Source of the DNA: Patiria pectinifera
Taxonomy: Eukaryota > Echinodermata > Asteroidea > Valvatida > Asterinidae
Length of the DNA: 64,000 nt
Assembly (NCBI GenBank): GCA_029964075.1
Contig: CM057138.1
Location: 13,076,932-13,140,931 of the forward strand
Reading direction: 5' to 3'
The notes under the pieces were generated by a model. That model saw only the letters and a list, made by a program, of their open reading frames with translations, was not told the DNA's origin and did not search any database. The translations under genes were made by a program, and so were the position numbers. Positions 1 to 15,300 of the stretch are shown piece by piece; positions within the stretch are counted from its first letter, which is position 1; the number at the start of each line of letters is the position of its first letter.

Positions 1-16
1 CTGTGCTGCCATACAG

Positions 17-3000
17 ATGCAGAGAATCCTAACATCACATGTCCTAACTCAGTGACAGACATGTCCACGGACGTTGGCGTTTCGACTGCTTCAGTTACGT
101 GGTCACCAGTACCGTCGCCTACAGATAATGTGGACACCTTAACTGCAAGTAACATCAGTTGTACAGATGGTGACAGCAATCAGGTGATGTCAGGTGGCAC
201 ATTCAATTTGGGCACAACAACAGTCTCCTGCACTGTGTCTGATGCCGCTTTGAACTCAGATACGTGCATGTTCACCGTAGAAATCATCGGTAAGACTGAG
301 TAATGGCTCTTTGTTCTCGAACATTTTAAACGAATGAGAAACAATCGAACCAGTTATTTGTTACGACCGCCAAAATGCCCTTGACGACATTAATTTCAGG
401 ACTATCGATATAAGCTCCGATTAAATGATCTAAATTGGTTTGTCTTTATTTATAAATTGGGCAGCTTTGTTTTTGCATCCAGCTTTTTCTTTTCTACTTG
501 ACTTCATGCTTCCTTACAGATACTGAGAACCCTAACATCACATGTCCTAACTCAGTCACGGACATGTCCACGGACGCTGGAGTTTCGACTGCTTCAGTTA
601 CGTGGTCACCTGCACCGTCGGCTACGGATAATGTGGACACCTTAACTGCAAGTAACATCAGTTGTACAGATGGTGACAGCAATCAGGTGATGTCAGGTGG
701 TACATTCAATTTGGACACTACGACTGTCACCTGCACTGTATCTGATGCCGCTGGGAACTCAGATACGTGCATGTTCACTATGGAAATCATCGGTAAGACT
801 GAGTAGTGGTTCTTTGTTCTCGAAAATGTTAAACGAATGAGAAACAATCGAACCAGCTATTTGTTACGACCGCCAAACATGCCCCTGACGACAATAATTT
901 AAGGATAACCGATTTTTTTCAAAGCTCCGATCAAAGGTACTTAATTGGTTTGTCTTTACTCACAAAAAAGGCAGTTTTGTTTTTTTGGCATCCAGCTTAT
1001 TCACTTTTATTTGATTCAATTCTGTCATACAGATACAGAGAACCCTAACATCACATGTCCTAACTCAGTCACGGATATGTCCACGGACGCTGGAGTTTCG
1101 ACTGCTTCAGTTACGTGGTCACCTGCACCGTCGGCTACGGATAATGTGGACACCTTAACTGCAAGTAACATCAGTTGTACAGATGAAGACAGCAATCAGG
1201 TGATGTCAGGTGGTACATTCAATTTGGACACTACGACAGTCACCTGCACTGTATCTGATGCCGCTGGCAACTCAGATACGTGCATGTTCACTATGGAAAT
1301 CATCGGTAAGACTGAGTAGTGGTTCTTTGTTCTCGAACATTTTAAACGAATGAGAAACAATCGAACCAGTTATTTGTTAAGACCGCCAAAATGCCCTTGA
1401 CGACATTAGTTTCAGGACTATCGATATAAGCTCCAATTAAATGTTATAAATTGGTTTGTCTTTATTTATCAATTGGGCAGCTTTGTTTTTGCATCCAGCT
1501 TTTTCTTTTCTACTTGACTTCATGCTTCCTTACAGATACTGAGAACCCTAACATCACATGTCCTAACTCAGTCACGGACATGTCCACGGACGCTGGAGTT
1601 TCGACTGCTTCAGTTACGTGGTCACCTGCACTGTCGGCTACGGATAATGTGGACACTTTAACTGCAAGTAACATCAGTTGTACAGATGGTGACAGCAATC
1701 AGGTGATGTCAGGTGGCACATTCAATTTGGACACTACGACAGTCACCTGCACTGTATCTGATGCCGCTGGGAACTCAGATACGTGCATGTTCACCATGGA
1801 AATCATCGGTAAGTAGTGGTTCTTTGTTCTCGAAAATGTTAAACGAATGAGAAACATTCGAACCAGTTATTTGTTACGACCGCCAAACATGCCCCTGACG
1901 ACAATAATTTCAGGACTACCGAAATTTTTTTAAAGCTCAGATAAAGTGTACTTAATAGGTTTGTCTTTACTCACAAAAGAGGCAGTTTTGTTTTTGGCAT
2001 CCAGCTTATTCACTTTTATTTGCTTTTTTGCTGCCCTACAGATACGGAGAACCCTAACATCACATGTCCTAACTCAGTGACGGAAATGTCCACGGACGCT
2101 GGAGTTTCGACTGCTTCAGTTACGTGGTCACCTGCACCGTCGGCTACGGATAATGTGGACACCTTAACTGCAAGTAACATTAGTTGTACAGATGGTGACA
2201 GCAATCAGGTGATGTCAGGTGGCACATTCAATTTGGACACTACGACAGTCACCTGCACTGTATCTGATGCCGCTGGCAACTCAGATACGTGCATGTTCAC
2301 CATGGTAATCATCGGTAAGACTGAGTAGTGGTTCTTTGTTCTCGAACATTTTAAACGAATGAGAAACAATCGAACCAGTTATTTGTTACGACCGCCAAAA
2401 TGCCCTTGACGACATTAATTTCAGGACTATCGATATCAGCTCCAATTAACTGATCGAAATTGGTTTGTCTTTATTTATAAATTGGCCAGCTTTGTTTTTG
2501 CATCCAGCTTTTTCTTTTCTACTTGACTTCATGCTTCCTTACAGATACTGAGAACCCTAACATCACATGTCCTAACTCAGTCACGGACATGTCCACGGAC
2601 GCTGGAGTTTCGACTGCTTCAGTTACGTGGTCACCTGCACTGTCGGCTACGGATAATGTGGACACTTTAACTGCAAGTAACATCAGTTGTACAGATGGTG
2701 ACAGCAATCAGGTGATGTCAGGTGGCACATTCAATTTGGACTCTACGACAGTCACCTGCACTGTATCTGATGCCGCTGGGAACTCAGATACGTGCATGTT
2801 CACCATGGAAATCATCGGTAAGACTGAGTATATAGTGGTTCTTTTTTCTCGAAAATGTTAAACGAATGAGAAACAATCGAACCAGTTATTTGTTACGACT
2901 GCCAAACATGCCCCTGACGACAATAATTTCAGGAATACCGAAGTTTTTCAAAGCTCAGATAAAATGTACTTAATTGGTTTGTCTTTACTCACAAAAGAGG

Positions 3001-3332
3001 CAGTTTTGTTTTTGGCATCCAGCTTATTCACTTTTATTTGCTTTTATGCTGCCCTACAGATACGGAGAACCCTAACATCACATGTCCTAACTCAGTCACG
3101 GACATGTCCACGGACGCTGGAGTTTCGACTGCTTCAGTTACGTGGTCACCTGCACTGTCGGCTACGGATAATGTGGACACTTTAACTGCAAGTAACATCA
3201 GTTGTACAGATGGTGACAGCAATCAGGTGATGTCAGGTGGCACATTCAATTTGGACACTACGACAGTCACCTGCACAGTATCTGATGCCGCTGGGAACTC
3301 AGATACGTGCATGTTCACCATGGAAATCATCG
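17..3332 (+). repeat. HYR exon array, block 1 (units 1-7)
   Basis: Seven HYR exons: 17-289, 520-792, 1033-1305, 1536-1808, 2042-2314, 2545-2817, 3060-3332. Each is 273 bp, starts after (T/C)ACAG with codon remainder AT (joined Asp) and ends ATCATCG before GTAAG. Each 91-residue unit has four Cys (in ITCP, ISCT, V(T/S)C and DTC), the central DNVDTL segment and the late SDAAxNSDTC motif, matching the HYR family. Introns are about 230-240 bp and homologous to each other. Unit 1 carries the private marker ALNSD with VGVST; unit 3 carries TDEDSNQ; unit 5 has TEMSTD and ends MVIIG. Unit 4 has a shortened donor context GTAAGTAG. Introns alternate between two sequence classes, B-A-B-A-B-A-B before units 1-7. 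Confidence 0.93.
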
Positions 3333-6300
3333 GTAAGACTGAGTAGTGGTTCTTTGTTCTCGAAAATGTTAAACGAATGAGAAACAATCGAACCAGTTAT
3401 TTGTTACGACCGCCAAACATGCCCCTGACGACAATAATTTCAGGACTACCGATTTTTTTCAAAGCTCCGATAAAATGTACTTGATTGGTTTGTCTTTACT
3501 CACAAAAAAAGCAGGTTTTTTTTTGGCATCCAGCTTATTCACTTTTGTTTGATTCTATGCTGCCATACAGATACAGAGAAACCTAACATCACATGTCCTA
3601 ACTCAGTGACGGACATGTCCACGGACGTTGGCGTTTCGACTGCTTCAGTTACGTGGTCACCAGTACCGTCGGCTACAGATAATGTGGACACCTTAACTGC
3701 AAGTAACATCAGTTGTACAGATGGTGACAGCAATCAGGTGATGTCAGGTGGCACATTCAATTTGGGCACAACAACAGTCTCCTGCACTGTGTCTGATGCC
3801 GCTTTGAACTCAGATACGTGCATGTTCACCGTAGAAATCATCGGTAAGACTGAGTAATGGCTCTTTGTTCTCGAAAATGCTAAACCATGAGAAACAATTG
3901 AACCAGTTATTGTTTACGACCGCCAAACAAGCCCTTGACGACATTAATTTCAGGACTATCGATATAAGCTCCGATTAAATGTTCTAAATTGGTTTGTCTT
4001 TATTAATAAAAGGGGCAGCTTTGTTTTCTGCATCCAGCTTTTTCTCTTCTACTTGACTTTATGCTTCGTTACAGATACTGAGAACCCTAACATCACATGC
4101 CCTAACTCAGTCACGGATATATCCACGGACGCTGGAGTTTCGACTGCTTCAGTTACGTGGTCACCTGCACCGTCGGCTACGGATAATGTGGACACCTTAA
4201 CTGCAAGTAACATCAGTTGTACAGATGGTGACAGCAATCAGGTGATGTCAGGTGGTACATTCAATTTGGACACTACGACTGTCACCTGCACTGTATCTGA
4301 TGCCGCTGGGAACTCAGATACGTGCATGTTCACTATGGAAATCATCGGTAAGACTGAGTAGTGGTTCTTTGTTCTCGAAAATGTTAAACGAATGAGAAAC
4401 AATCGAACCAGCTATTTGTTACGACCGCCAAACATGCCCCTGAAGACAATAATTTCAGGATAACCGATTTTTTTCAAAGCTCCGATCAAAGGTACTTAAT
4501 TGGTTTGTCTTTACTCACAAAAAAGGCAGTTTTGTTTTTTTGGCATCCAGCTTATTCACTTTTATTTGATTCAATTCTGTCATACAGATACAGAGAACCC
4601 TAACATCACATGTCCTAACTCAGTCACGGATATGTCCACGGACGCTGGAGTTTCGACTGCTTCAGTTACGTGGTCACCTGCACCGTCGGCTACGGATAAT
4701 GTGGACACCTTAACTGCAAGTAACATCAGTTGTACAGATGAAGACAGCAATCAGGTGATGTCAGGTGGTACATTCAATTTGGACACTACGACAGTCACCT
4801 GCACTGTATCTGATGCCGCTGGCAACTCAGATACGTGCATGTTCACTATGGAAATCATCGGTAAGACTGAGTAGTGGTTCTTTGTTCTCGAACATTTTAA
4901 ACGAATGAGAAACAATCGAACCAGTTATTTGTTAAGACCGCCAAAATGCCCTTGACGACATTAGTTTCAGGACTATCGATATAAGCTCCAATTAAATGTT
5001 ATAAATTGGTTTGTCTTTATTTATCAATTGGGCAGCTTTGTTTTTGCATCCAGCTTTTTCTTTTCTACTTGACTTCATGCTTCCTTACAGATACTGAGAA
5101 CCCTAACATCACATGTCCTAACTCAGTCACGGACATGTCCACGGACGCTGGAGTTTCGACTGCTTCAGTTACGTGGTCACCTGCACTGTCGGCTACGGAT
5201 AATGTGGACACCTTAACTGCAAGTAACATCAGTTGTACAGATGGTGACAGCAATCAGGTGATGTCAGGTGGCACATTCAATTTGGACACTACGACAGTCA
5301 CCTGCACTGTATCTGATGCCGCTGGGAACTCAGATATGTGCATGTTTACCATGGAAATCATCGGTAAGACTGAGTAGTGGTTCTTTGTTCTCGAAAATGT
5401 TAAACGAATGAGAAACATTCGAACCAGTTATTTGTTACGACCGCCAAAAATGCCCCTGACGACAATAATTTCAGGACTACCGAAGATTTTCAAAGCTCCG
5501 ATAAAATGTACTTAATTGGTTTGTCTTTACTCACAAAAGAGGCAATTTTTTTTTGGCATCCAGCTTATTCACTTTTATTTGCTTTTATGCTGCCCTACAG
5601 ATACGGAGAACCCTAACATCACATGTCCTAACTCAGTGACGGAAATGTCCACGGACGCTGGAGTTTCGACTGCTTCAGTTACGTGGTCACCTGCACCGTC
5701 GGCTACGGATAATGTGGACACCTTAACTGCAAGTAACATTAGTTGTACAGATGGTGACAGCAATCAGGTGATGTCAGGTGGCACATTCAATTTGGACACT
5801 ACGACAGTCACCTGCACTGTATCTGATGCCGCTGGCAACTCAGATACGTGCATGTTCACCATGGTAATCATCGGTAAGACTGAGTAGTGGTTCTTTGTTC
5901 TCGAACGTTTTAAACGAATGAGAAACAATCGAACCAGTTATTTGTTACGACCGCCAAAATGCCCTTGACGACAATAATTTCAGGACTACCGATTTTTTTC
6001 AAAGCTCCGATAAAATGTACTTTATTGGTTTGTCTTTACTCACACAAAAAAGCAGGTTTTTTTTTTTGCATCCAGCTTATTTCACTTTTATTTGATTCTA
6101 TGCTGCCATACAGATGCAGAGAATCCTAACATCACATGTCCTAACTCAGTGACGGACATGTCCACGGACGTTGGCGTTTCGACTGCTTCAGTTACGTGGT
6201 CACCAGTACCGTCGGCTACAGATAATGTGGACACCTTAACTGCAAGTAACATTAGTTGTACAGATGGTGACAGCAATCAGGTGATGTCAGGTGGCACATT

Positions 6301-9300
6301 CAATTTGGGCACAACAACAGTCTCCTGCACTGTGTCTGATGCCGCTTTGAACTCAGATACGTGCATGTTCACCGTAGAAATCATCGGTAAGACTGAGTAA
6401 TCTCTCTTTGTTCTCGAAAATGCTAAACCATGAGAAACAATTGAACCAGTTATTGTTTACGACCGCCAAAATGCCCTTGACGACATTAATTTCAGGACTA
6501 TCGATATAAGCTCCGATTAAATGTTCTAAATTGGTTTGTCTTCATTAATAAAAGGGGCAGCTTTGTTTTCTGCATCCAGCTTTTTCTCTTCTACTTGACT
6601 TTATGCTTCGTTACAGATACTGAGAACCCTAACATCACATGCCCTAACTCAGTCACGGATATATCCACGGACGCTGGAGTTTCGACTGCTTCAGTTACGT
6701 GGTCACCTGCACCGTCGGCTACGGATAATGTGGACACCTTAACTGCAAGTAACATCAGTTGTACAGATGGTGACAGCAATCAGGTGATGTCAGGTGGTAC
6801 ATTCAATTTGGACACTACGACTGTCACCTGCACTGTATCTGATGCCGCTGGGAACTCAGATACGTGCATGTTCACTATGGAAATCATCGGTAAGACTGAG
6901 TAGTGGTTCTTTGTTCTCGAAAATGTTAAACGAATGAGAAACAATCGAACCAGCTATTTGTTACGACCGCCAAACATGCCCCTGACGACAATAATTTCAG
7001 GATAACCGATTTTTCAAAGCTCCGATCAAAGGTATTTAATATGTTTGTCTTTACACAAATAAAAGGCAGTCTTGTTTTTTTGGCATCCAGCTTATTCACT
7101 TTTATTTGATTCAATTCTGTCATACAGATACAGAGAACCCTAACATCACATGTCCTAACTCAGTCACGGATATGTCCACGGACGCTGGAGTTTCGACTGC
7201 TTCAGTTACGTGGTCACCTGCACTGTCGGCTACGGATAATGTGGACACCTTAACTGCAAGTAACATCAGTTGTACAGATGAAGACAGCAATCAGGTGATG
7301 TCAGGTGGTACATTCAATTTGGACACTACGACAGTCACCTGCACTGTATCTGATGCCGCTGGGAACTCAGATACGTGCATGTTCACTATGGAAATCATCG
7401 GTAAGACTGAGTAGTGGTTCTTTGTTCTCGAACATTTTAAACGAATGAGAAACAATCGAACCAGTTATTTGTTAAGACCGCCAAAATGCCCTTGACGACA
7501 TTAGTTTCAGGACTATCGATATAAGCTCCAATTAAATGTTATGAATTGGTTTGTCTTTATTTATAAATTGGGCAGCTTTGTTTTTGCATCCAGCTTTTTC
7601 TTTTCTACTTGACTTCATGCTTCCTTACAGATACTGAGAACCCTAACATCACATGTCCTAACTCAGTCACGGACATGTCCACGGACGCTGGAGTTTCGAC
7701 TGCTTCAGTTACGTGGTCACCTGCACTGTCGGCTACGGATAATGTGGACACTTTAACTGCAAGTAACATCAGTTGTACAGATGGTGACAGCAATCAGGTG
7801 ATGTCAGGTGGCACATTCAATTTGGACACTACGACAGTCACCTGCACTGTATCTGATGCCGCTGGGAACTCAGATACGTGCATGTTCACCATGGAAATCA
7901 TCGGTAAGTAGTGGTCCTTTGTTCTCGAAAATGTTAAACGAATGAGAAACATTCGAACCAGTTATTTGTTACGACCGCCAAACATGCCCCTGACGACAAT
8001 AATTTCAGGACTACCGAAATTATTCAAAGCTCAGATAAAGTGTACTTAATAGGTTTGTCTTTACTCACAAAAGAGGCAGTTTTGTTTTTGGCATCCAGCT
8101 TATTCACTTTTATTTGCTTTTATGCTGCCCTACAGATACAGAGAACCCTAACATCACATGTCCGAACTCAGTGACGGAAATGTCCACGGACGCTGGAGTT
8201 TCGACTGCTTCAGTTACGTGGTCACCTGCACCGTCGGCTACGGATAATGTGGACACCTTAACTGCAAGTAACATTAGTTGTACAGATGGTGACAGCAATC
8301 AGGTGATGTCAGGTGGCACATTCAATTTGGACACTACGACAGTCACCTGCACTGTATCTGATGCCGCTGGGAACTCAGATACGTGCATGTTCACCATGGA
8401 AATCATCGGTAAGACTGAGTAGTGGTTCTTTGTTCTCGAAAATGTTAAACGAATGAGAAACAATCGAACCAGTTATTTGTTACGACCGCCAAAATGCCCT
8501 TGACGACATTAATTTCAGGACTATCGATATAAGCTCCGATTAAATGTTCTCAATTGGTTTGTCTTTATTTATAAATTGGGCAGCTTTGTTTTTGCATCCA
8601 GCTTTTTCTTTTCTACTTGACTTCATGCTTCCTTACAGATACTGAGAACCCTAACATCACATGTCCTAACTCAGTCACGGACATGTCCACGGATGCTGGA
8701 GTTTCGACTGCTTTAGTTACGTGGTCACCTGCACTGTCGGCTACGGATAATGTGGACACTTTAACTGCAAGTAACATCAGTTGTACAGATGGTGACAGCA
8801 ATCAGGTGATGTCAGGTGGCACATTCAATTTGGACACTACGACAGTCACCTGCACTGTATCTGATGCCGCTGGGAACTCAGATACGTGCATGTTCACCAT
8901 GGAAATCATCGGTAAGTAGTGGTTCTTTGTTCTCGAAAATGTTAAACGAATGAGAAACATTCGAACCAGTTATTTGTTACGACCGCCAAACATGCCCCTG
9001 ACGACAATAATTTCAGGACTACCGAAGTTTTTCAAAGCTCCTATAAAATGTACTTAATTGGTTTGTCTTTACTCACAAAAGAGGCAGTTTTGTTTTTGGC
9101 ATCCAGCTTATTCACTTTTATTTGCTTTTATGCTGCCTTACAGATACGGAGAACCCTAACATCACATGTCCTAACTCAGTGACGGAAATGTCCACGGACG
9201 TTGGCGTTTCGACTGCTTCAGTTACGTGGTCACCAGTACCGTCGGCTACAGATAATGTGGACACCTTAACTGCAAGTAACATCAGTTGTACAGATGGTGA

Positions 9301-12300
9301 CAGCAATCAGGTGATGTCAGGTGGCACATTCAATTTGGGCACTACGACAGTCACCTGCACAGTATCTGATGCCGCTGGGAACTCAGATACGTGCATGTTC
9401 ACCATGGAAATCATCGGTAAGACTGAGTAGTGGTTCTTTGTTCTCGAATATTTTAAACGAATGAGAAACAATCGAACCAGTTATTTGTTACGACCGCCAA
9501 ACATGCCCCTGACGACAATAATTTCAGGACTACCGATTTTTTTCAAAGCTCCGATAAAATGTACTTTATTGGTTTGTCTTTACTCACAAAAAAAGCAGTT
9601 TTTTTTAGGCATCCAGCTTATTCACTTTTATTTGATTCTATGCTGCCATACAGATACAGAGAATCCTAACATCACATGTCCTAACTCAGTCACGGACATG
9701 TCCACGGACGTTGGCGTTTCGACTGCTTCAGTTACGTGGTCACCAGTACCGTCGGCTACAGATAATGTGGACACCTTAACTGCAAGTAACATTAGTTGTA
9801 CAGATGGTGACAGCAATCAGGTGATGTCAGGTGGCACATTCAATTTGGGCACAACAACAGTCACCTGCACTGTGTCTGATGCCGCTTTGAATTCAGATAC
9901 GTGCATGTTCACCGTAGAAATCATCGGTAAGACTGAGTAATGGCTCTTTGTTCTCGAAAATGCTAAACCATGAGAAACAATTGAACCAGTTATATTTTAC
10001 GACCGCCAAACAAGCCCTTGACGACATTAATTTCAGGACTATCGATATAAGCTCCGATTAAATGTTCTAAATTGGTTTGTCTTTATTAATAAAAGGGGCA
10101 GCTTTGTTTTTTGCATCCAGCTTTTTCTCTTCTACTTGACTTTATGCTGCGTTACAGATACTGAGAACCCTTACATCACATGCCCTAACTCAGTCACGGA
10201 TATATCCACGGACGCTGGAGTTTCGACTGCTTCAGTTACGTGGTCACCTGCACCGTCGGCTACGGATAATGTGGACACCTTAACTGCAAGTAACATCAGT
10301 TGTACAGATGGTGACAGCAATCAGGTGATGTCAGGTGGTACATTCAAATTGGACACTACGACAGTCACCTGCACTGTATCCGATGCCGCTGGGAACTCAG
10401 ATACGTGCATGTTCACTATGGAAATCATCGGTAAGACTGAGTAGTGGTTCTTTGTTCTCGAAAATGTTAAACGAATGAGAAACAATCGAACCAGCTATTT
10501 GTTACGACCGCCAAACATGCCCCTGACGACAATAATTTCAGGATAACCGATTTTTTTTCAAAGCTCCGATCAAAGGTACTTAATTGGTTTGTCTTTACTC
10601 ACAAAAAAGGCAGTTTTTTTTTTTGGCATCCAGCTTATTCACTTTTATTTGATTCAATGCTGCCATACAGATACAGAGAACCCTAACATCACATGTCCTA
10701 ACTCAGTCACGGACATGTCCACGGACGCTGGAGTTTCGACTGCTTCAGTTACGTGGTCACCTGCACCGTCGGCTACGGATAATGTGGACACCTTAACTGC
10801 AAATAACATCACTTGTACAGATGGTGACAGCAATCAGGTGATGTCAGGTAGCACATTAAACTTGGACACTACGACAGTCACCTGCACTGTATCTGATGCC
10901 GCTTGGAACTCAGATACGTGCATGTTCACCATAGAAATCATCGGTAAGACTGAGTAATGGCTCTTTGTTCTCGAAAATGCTAAAGCATGAGAAACAATCG
11001 AACTAGTTATTGTTTACGACCGCCAAACAAGCCCTTGACGACAATAATTTCAGGACTATCGATATAAGCTCCTATTAAATGTTATCAATTGGTTTGTCTT
11101 TATTAATAAAAGGGGCAGCTTTGTTTTTTGCATACAGCTTTTTCTGTTCTACTTGACTTTATGCTTCCTTACAGATACTGAGAACCCTAACATCACATGT
11201 CCTAACTCAGTCACGGATATATCCACGGACGCTGGAGTTTCGACTGCTTCAGTTACGTGGTCACCAGTACCGTCGGCTACAGATAACGTGGACACCTTAA
11301 CTGCAAGTAACATCAGTTGTACAGATGGTGACAGCAATCAGGTGATGTCAGGTGGCACATTCAATTTGGGCACTACGACAGTCACCTGCACAGTATCTGA
11401 TGCCGCTGGGAACTCAGATACGTGCATGTTCACCATGGAAATCATCGGTAAGACTGAGTTGTGGTTCTTTTTTTCTCGAAAATGTTAAACGAATTAGAAA
11501 CAATCGAACCAGTTATTTGTTACGACCGCCAAACATGCCCCTGACGACAATAATTTCAGGACTACCGATTTTTTTCAAAGCTGCGATAAAATGTACTTTA
11601 TTGGTTTGTCTTTACTCACAAAAAAAGCAGTTTTTTTTGGCATCCAGCTTATTCACTTTTATTTGATTCTATGCTGCCATACAGATACAGAGAATCCTCA
11701 CATCACATGTCCTAACTCAGTCACGGACATGTCCACGGACGTTGGCGTTTCGACTGCTTCAGTTACGTGGTCACCAGTACCGTCGGTTACAGATAATGTG
11801 GACACCTTAACTGCAAGTAACATCAGTTGTACAGATGATGACAGCAATCAGGTGATGTCAGGTGGCACATTCAATTTGGGCACAACAACAGTCACCTGCA
11901 CTGTGTCTGATGCCGCTTTGAACTCAGATACGTGCATGTTCACCGTAGAAATCATCGGTAAGACTGAGTAATGGCTCTTTGTTCTCGAAAATGCTAAACC
12001 ATGTGAAACAATTGAACCAGTTATTGTTTACGACCGCCAAACAAGCCCTTGACGACATTAATTTCAGGACTATCGATATAAGCTTCGATTAAATGTTCTA
12101 AATTGGTTTGTCTTCATTAATAAAAGGGGCAGCTTTGTTTTTTGCATCCAGCTTTTTCTCTTTTACTTGGCTTTATGCTTCGTTACAGATACTGAGAACC
12201 CTAAGATCACATGCCCTAACTCAGTCACGGATATATCCACGGACGCTGGAGTTTCGACTGCTTCAGTTACGTGGTCACCTGCACCGTCGGCTACGGATAA

Positions 12301-15300
12301 TGTGGACAACTTAACTGCAAGTAACATCAGTTGTACAGATGGTGACAGCAATCAGGTGATGTCAGGTGGAACATTCAATTTGGGCATCACGACAGTCACC
12401 TGCACTGTATCTGATGCCGCTGGGAACTCAGATACGTGCATGTTCACCATGGAAATCATCGGTAAGTAGTGGTTCTTTGTTCTCGAAAATATTAAACGAA
12501 GGAGAAACATTCGAACCAGCTCCTATAAAATTTACTCAATTGGTTTGTCTTTACTCACAAAAGAGGCAGTTTTGTTTTTGGCATCCAGCTTATTCACTTT
12601 TATTTGCTTTTATGCTGCCTTACAGATACGGAGAACCCTAACATAACATGTCCTAACTCAGTGACGGAAATGTCCACGGACGTTGGCGTTTCGACTGCTT
12701 CAGTTACGTGGTCACCAGTACCGTCGGCTACAGATAATGTGGACACCTTAACTGCAAGTAACATCAGTTGTACAGATGGTGACAGCAATCAGGTGATGTC
12801 AGGTGGCACATTCAATTTGGGCACTACGACAGTCACCTGCACAGTATCTGATGCCGCTGGGAACTCAGATACGTGCATGTTCACCGTAAAAATCATCGGT
12901 AAGACTGAGTAATGGCTCTTTGTTCTCGAAAATACTTAACCAAGGAGAAACAATCGAACCAGTTATTGTTTACGACCGCCAAACATTCCCCTGACGACAA
13001 TATTTCATGTAATCCCGATTTTTTTAATCTCCGATGAAAAGTACCTAATTGGTTTGTCTTTACTTACAAAAAAGGCAGTATTGTTTTTGGCATCCAGCTT
13101 ATTCACTTTTATTTGATTTGATGCTGCCTTACAGATCCGGAGAACCCTAACATCACATGTCCTAACTCAGTAACGGAAATGTCCACGGACGTTGGCGTTT
13201 CGACTGCTTCAGTTACGTGGTCACCAGTACCGTCGGCTACAGATAATGTGGACACCTTAACAGCAAGTAACATCAGTTGTACAGATGGTGACAGCAATCA
13301 GGTGATGTCAGGTGGCACATTCAATTTGGGCACTACGACAGTCACCTGCACTTTATCCGATGCCGCTGGGAACTCAGATACGTGCATGTTCACCATGGAA
13401 ATCATCGGTAAGACTAAGTAGTGGTTTTTTGTTCGCGAAAATGTTAAACAAATGAGAAACAGTCGAACCAGTTATTTGATACGACCGCCAAGCATTCCCC
13501 TGACGACAATAATTTAAGGAATCCCGATTTTTCAAATCTCCGATGAAAAGTACCTAATTGGTTTGTCTTTACTTACAAAAAAGGCAGTATTGTTTTTGGC
13601 ATCCAGCTTATTCACTTTTATTTGATTCTATGCTGCCATACAGATACAGAGAAACCTAACATCACATGTCCTAACTCAGTCACGGACATGTCCACGGACG
13701 CTGGAGTTTCGACTGCTTCAGTTACGTGGTCACCTGCACTGTCGGCTACGGATAATGTGGACACTTTAACTGCAAGTAACATCAGTTGTACAGATGGTGA
13801 CAGCAATCAGGTGATGTCAGGTGGCACATTCAATTTGGACACTACGACAGTCACCTGCACTGTATCTGATGCCGCTGGGAACTCAGATACGTGCATGTTC
13901 ACCATAGAAATCATCGGTAAGTAGTCGTTCTTTGTTCTCGAAAATGTTAAACGAATGAGAAACATTGGAACCAGTTATTTGTTACGACCGCCAAAATGCC
14001 CCTGACGACAATAATTTCAGGACTACCGAATTTTTTCAAAGCTCCGATAAAATGTACTTAATTGGTTTGTCTTTACTCACAAAAGAGGCAGTTTTGTTTT
14101 TGGCATGCAGCTTATTCACTTTTATTTGATTTTATGCTGCCTTACAGATACGGAGAACCCTAACATCACATGTCCTAACTCAGTGACGGAAATGTCCACG
14201 GACGTTGGCGTTTCGACTGCTTCAGTTACGTGGTCACCAGTACCGTCGGCTACGGATAATGTGGTCACCTTAACTGCAAGTAACATCAGTTGTACAGATG
14301 GTGACAGCAATCAGGTGATTTCAGGTGGCACATTCAACTTGGGCACAACAACAGTCACCTGCACTGTGTCTGATGCCGCTGGGAACTCAGATACGTGCAT
14401 GTTCATGGTAGAAATCATCGGTAAGACTGAGTAATGGCTCTTTGTTCTCGAAAATGCTAAACCATGAGAAACAATCGAACAACTTATTGTTTACGACCGC
14501 CAAACAAGCCCCTGACGACAATAATTTCAGGACTATCAATATTAGCTCCGATTAAATATTCTAAATTGGTTTGTTTTTATTAATAAAAGGGGCAGCTTTG
14601 TTTTTTGCATCCAGCTTTTTCTCTTCTACTTGACTTTATGCTTCCTTACAGATACTGAGAACCCTAACATCACATGCCCTAACTCAGTCACGGATATATC
14701 CACGGACGTTGGCGTTTCGACTGCTTCAGTTACGTGGTCACAAGTACCGTCGGCTACAGATAATGTGGACACCTTAACTGCAAGTAACATCAGTTGTACA
14801 GATGGTGACAGCAATCGGGTGATGTCAGGTGGCACATTCAATTTGGGCACTACGACAGTCACCTGCACTGTATCTGATGCCGCTGGGAACTCAGATACTT
14901 GCATGTTCACCATGGAAATCATCGGTAATACTGAGTAGTGGTTCTTTGTTCTCGAAAATGTGAAACGAATTAGAAACAATCGAACCAGTTATTTGTTACG
15001 ACCGCCAAACATGCCCCTGACGGCAATAATTTCAGGACTACCGATTTTTTTCAAAGCTCCGATAAAATGTACTTGATTGGTTTGTCTTTACTCACAAAAA
15101 AAGCAGGTTATTTTTTTTGCATCGAGCTTATTCACTTTTAATTGATTCTATGCTGCCATACAGATACAGAGAAACCTAACATCACATGTCCTAACTCAGT
15201 CACGGACATGTCCACGGACGTTGGCGTTTCGACTGCTTCAGTGACGTCGTCACCAGTACCGTCGGCTACAGATAATGTGGACACCTTAACTGCAAGTAAC

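Noticed and set aside
945..11971. ATG-started frames that run from intron sequence into HYR exons
   Set aside because: The extra N-terminal residues come from the intron's pyrimidine tract; the conserved ACAG acceptor and constant 273-bp exon give a better model.
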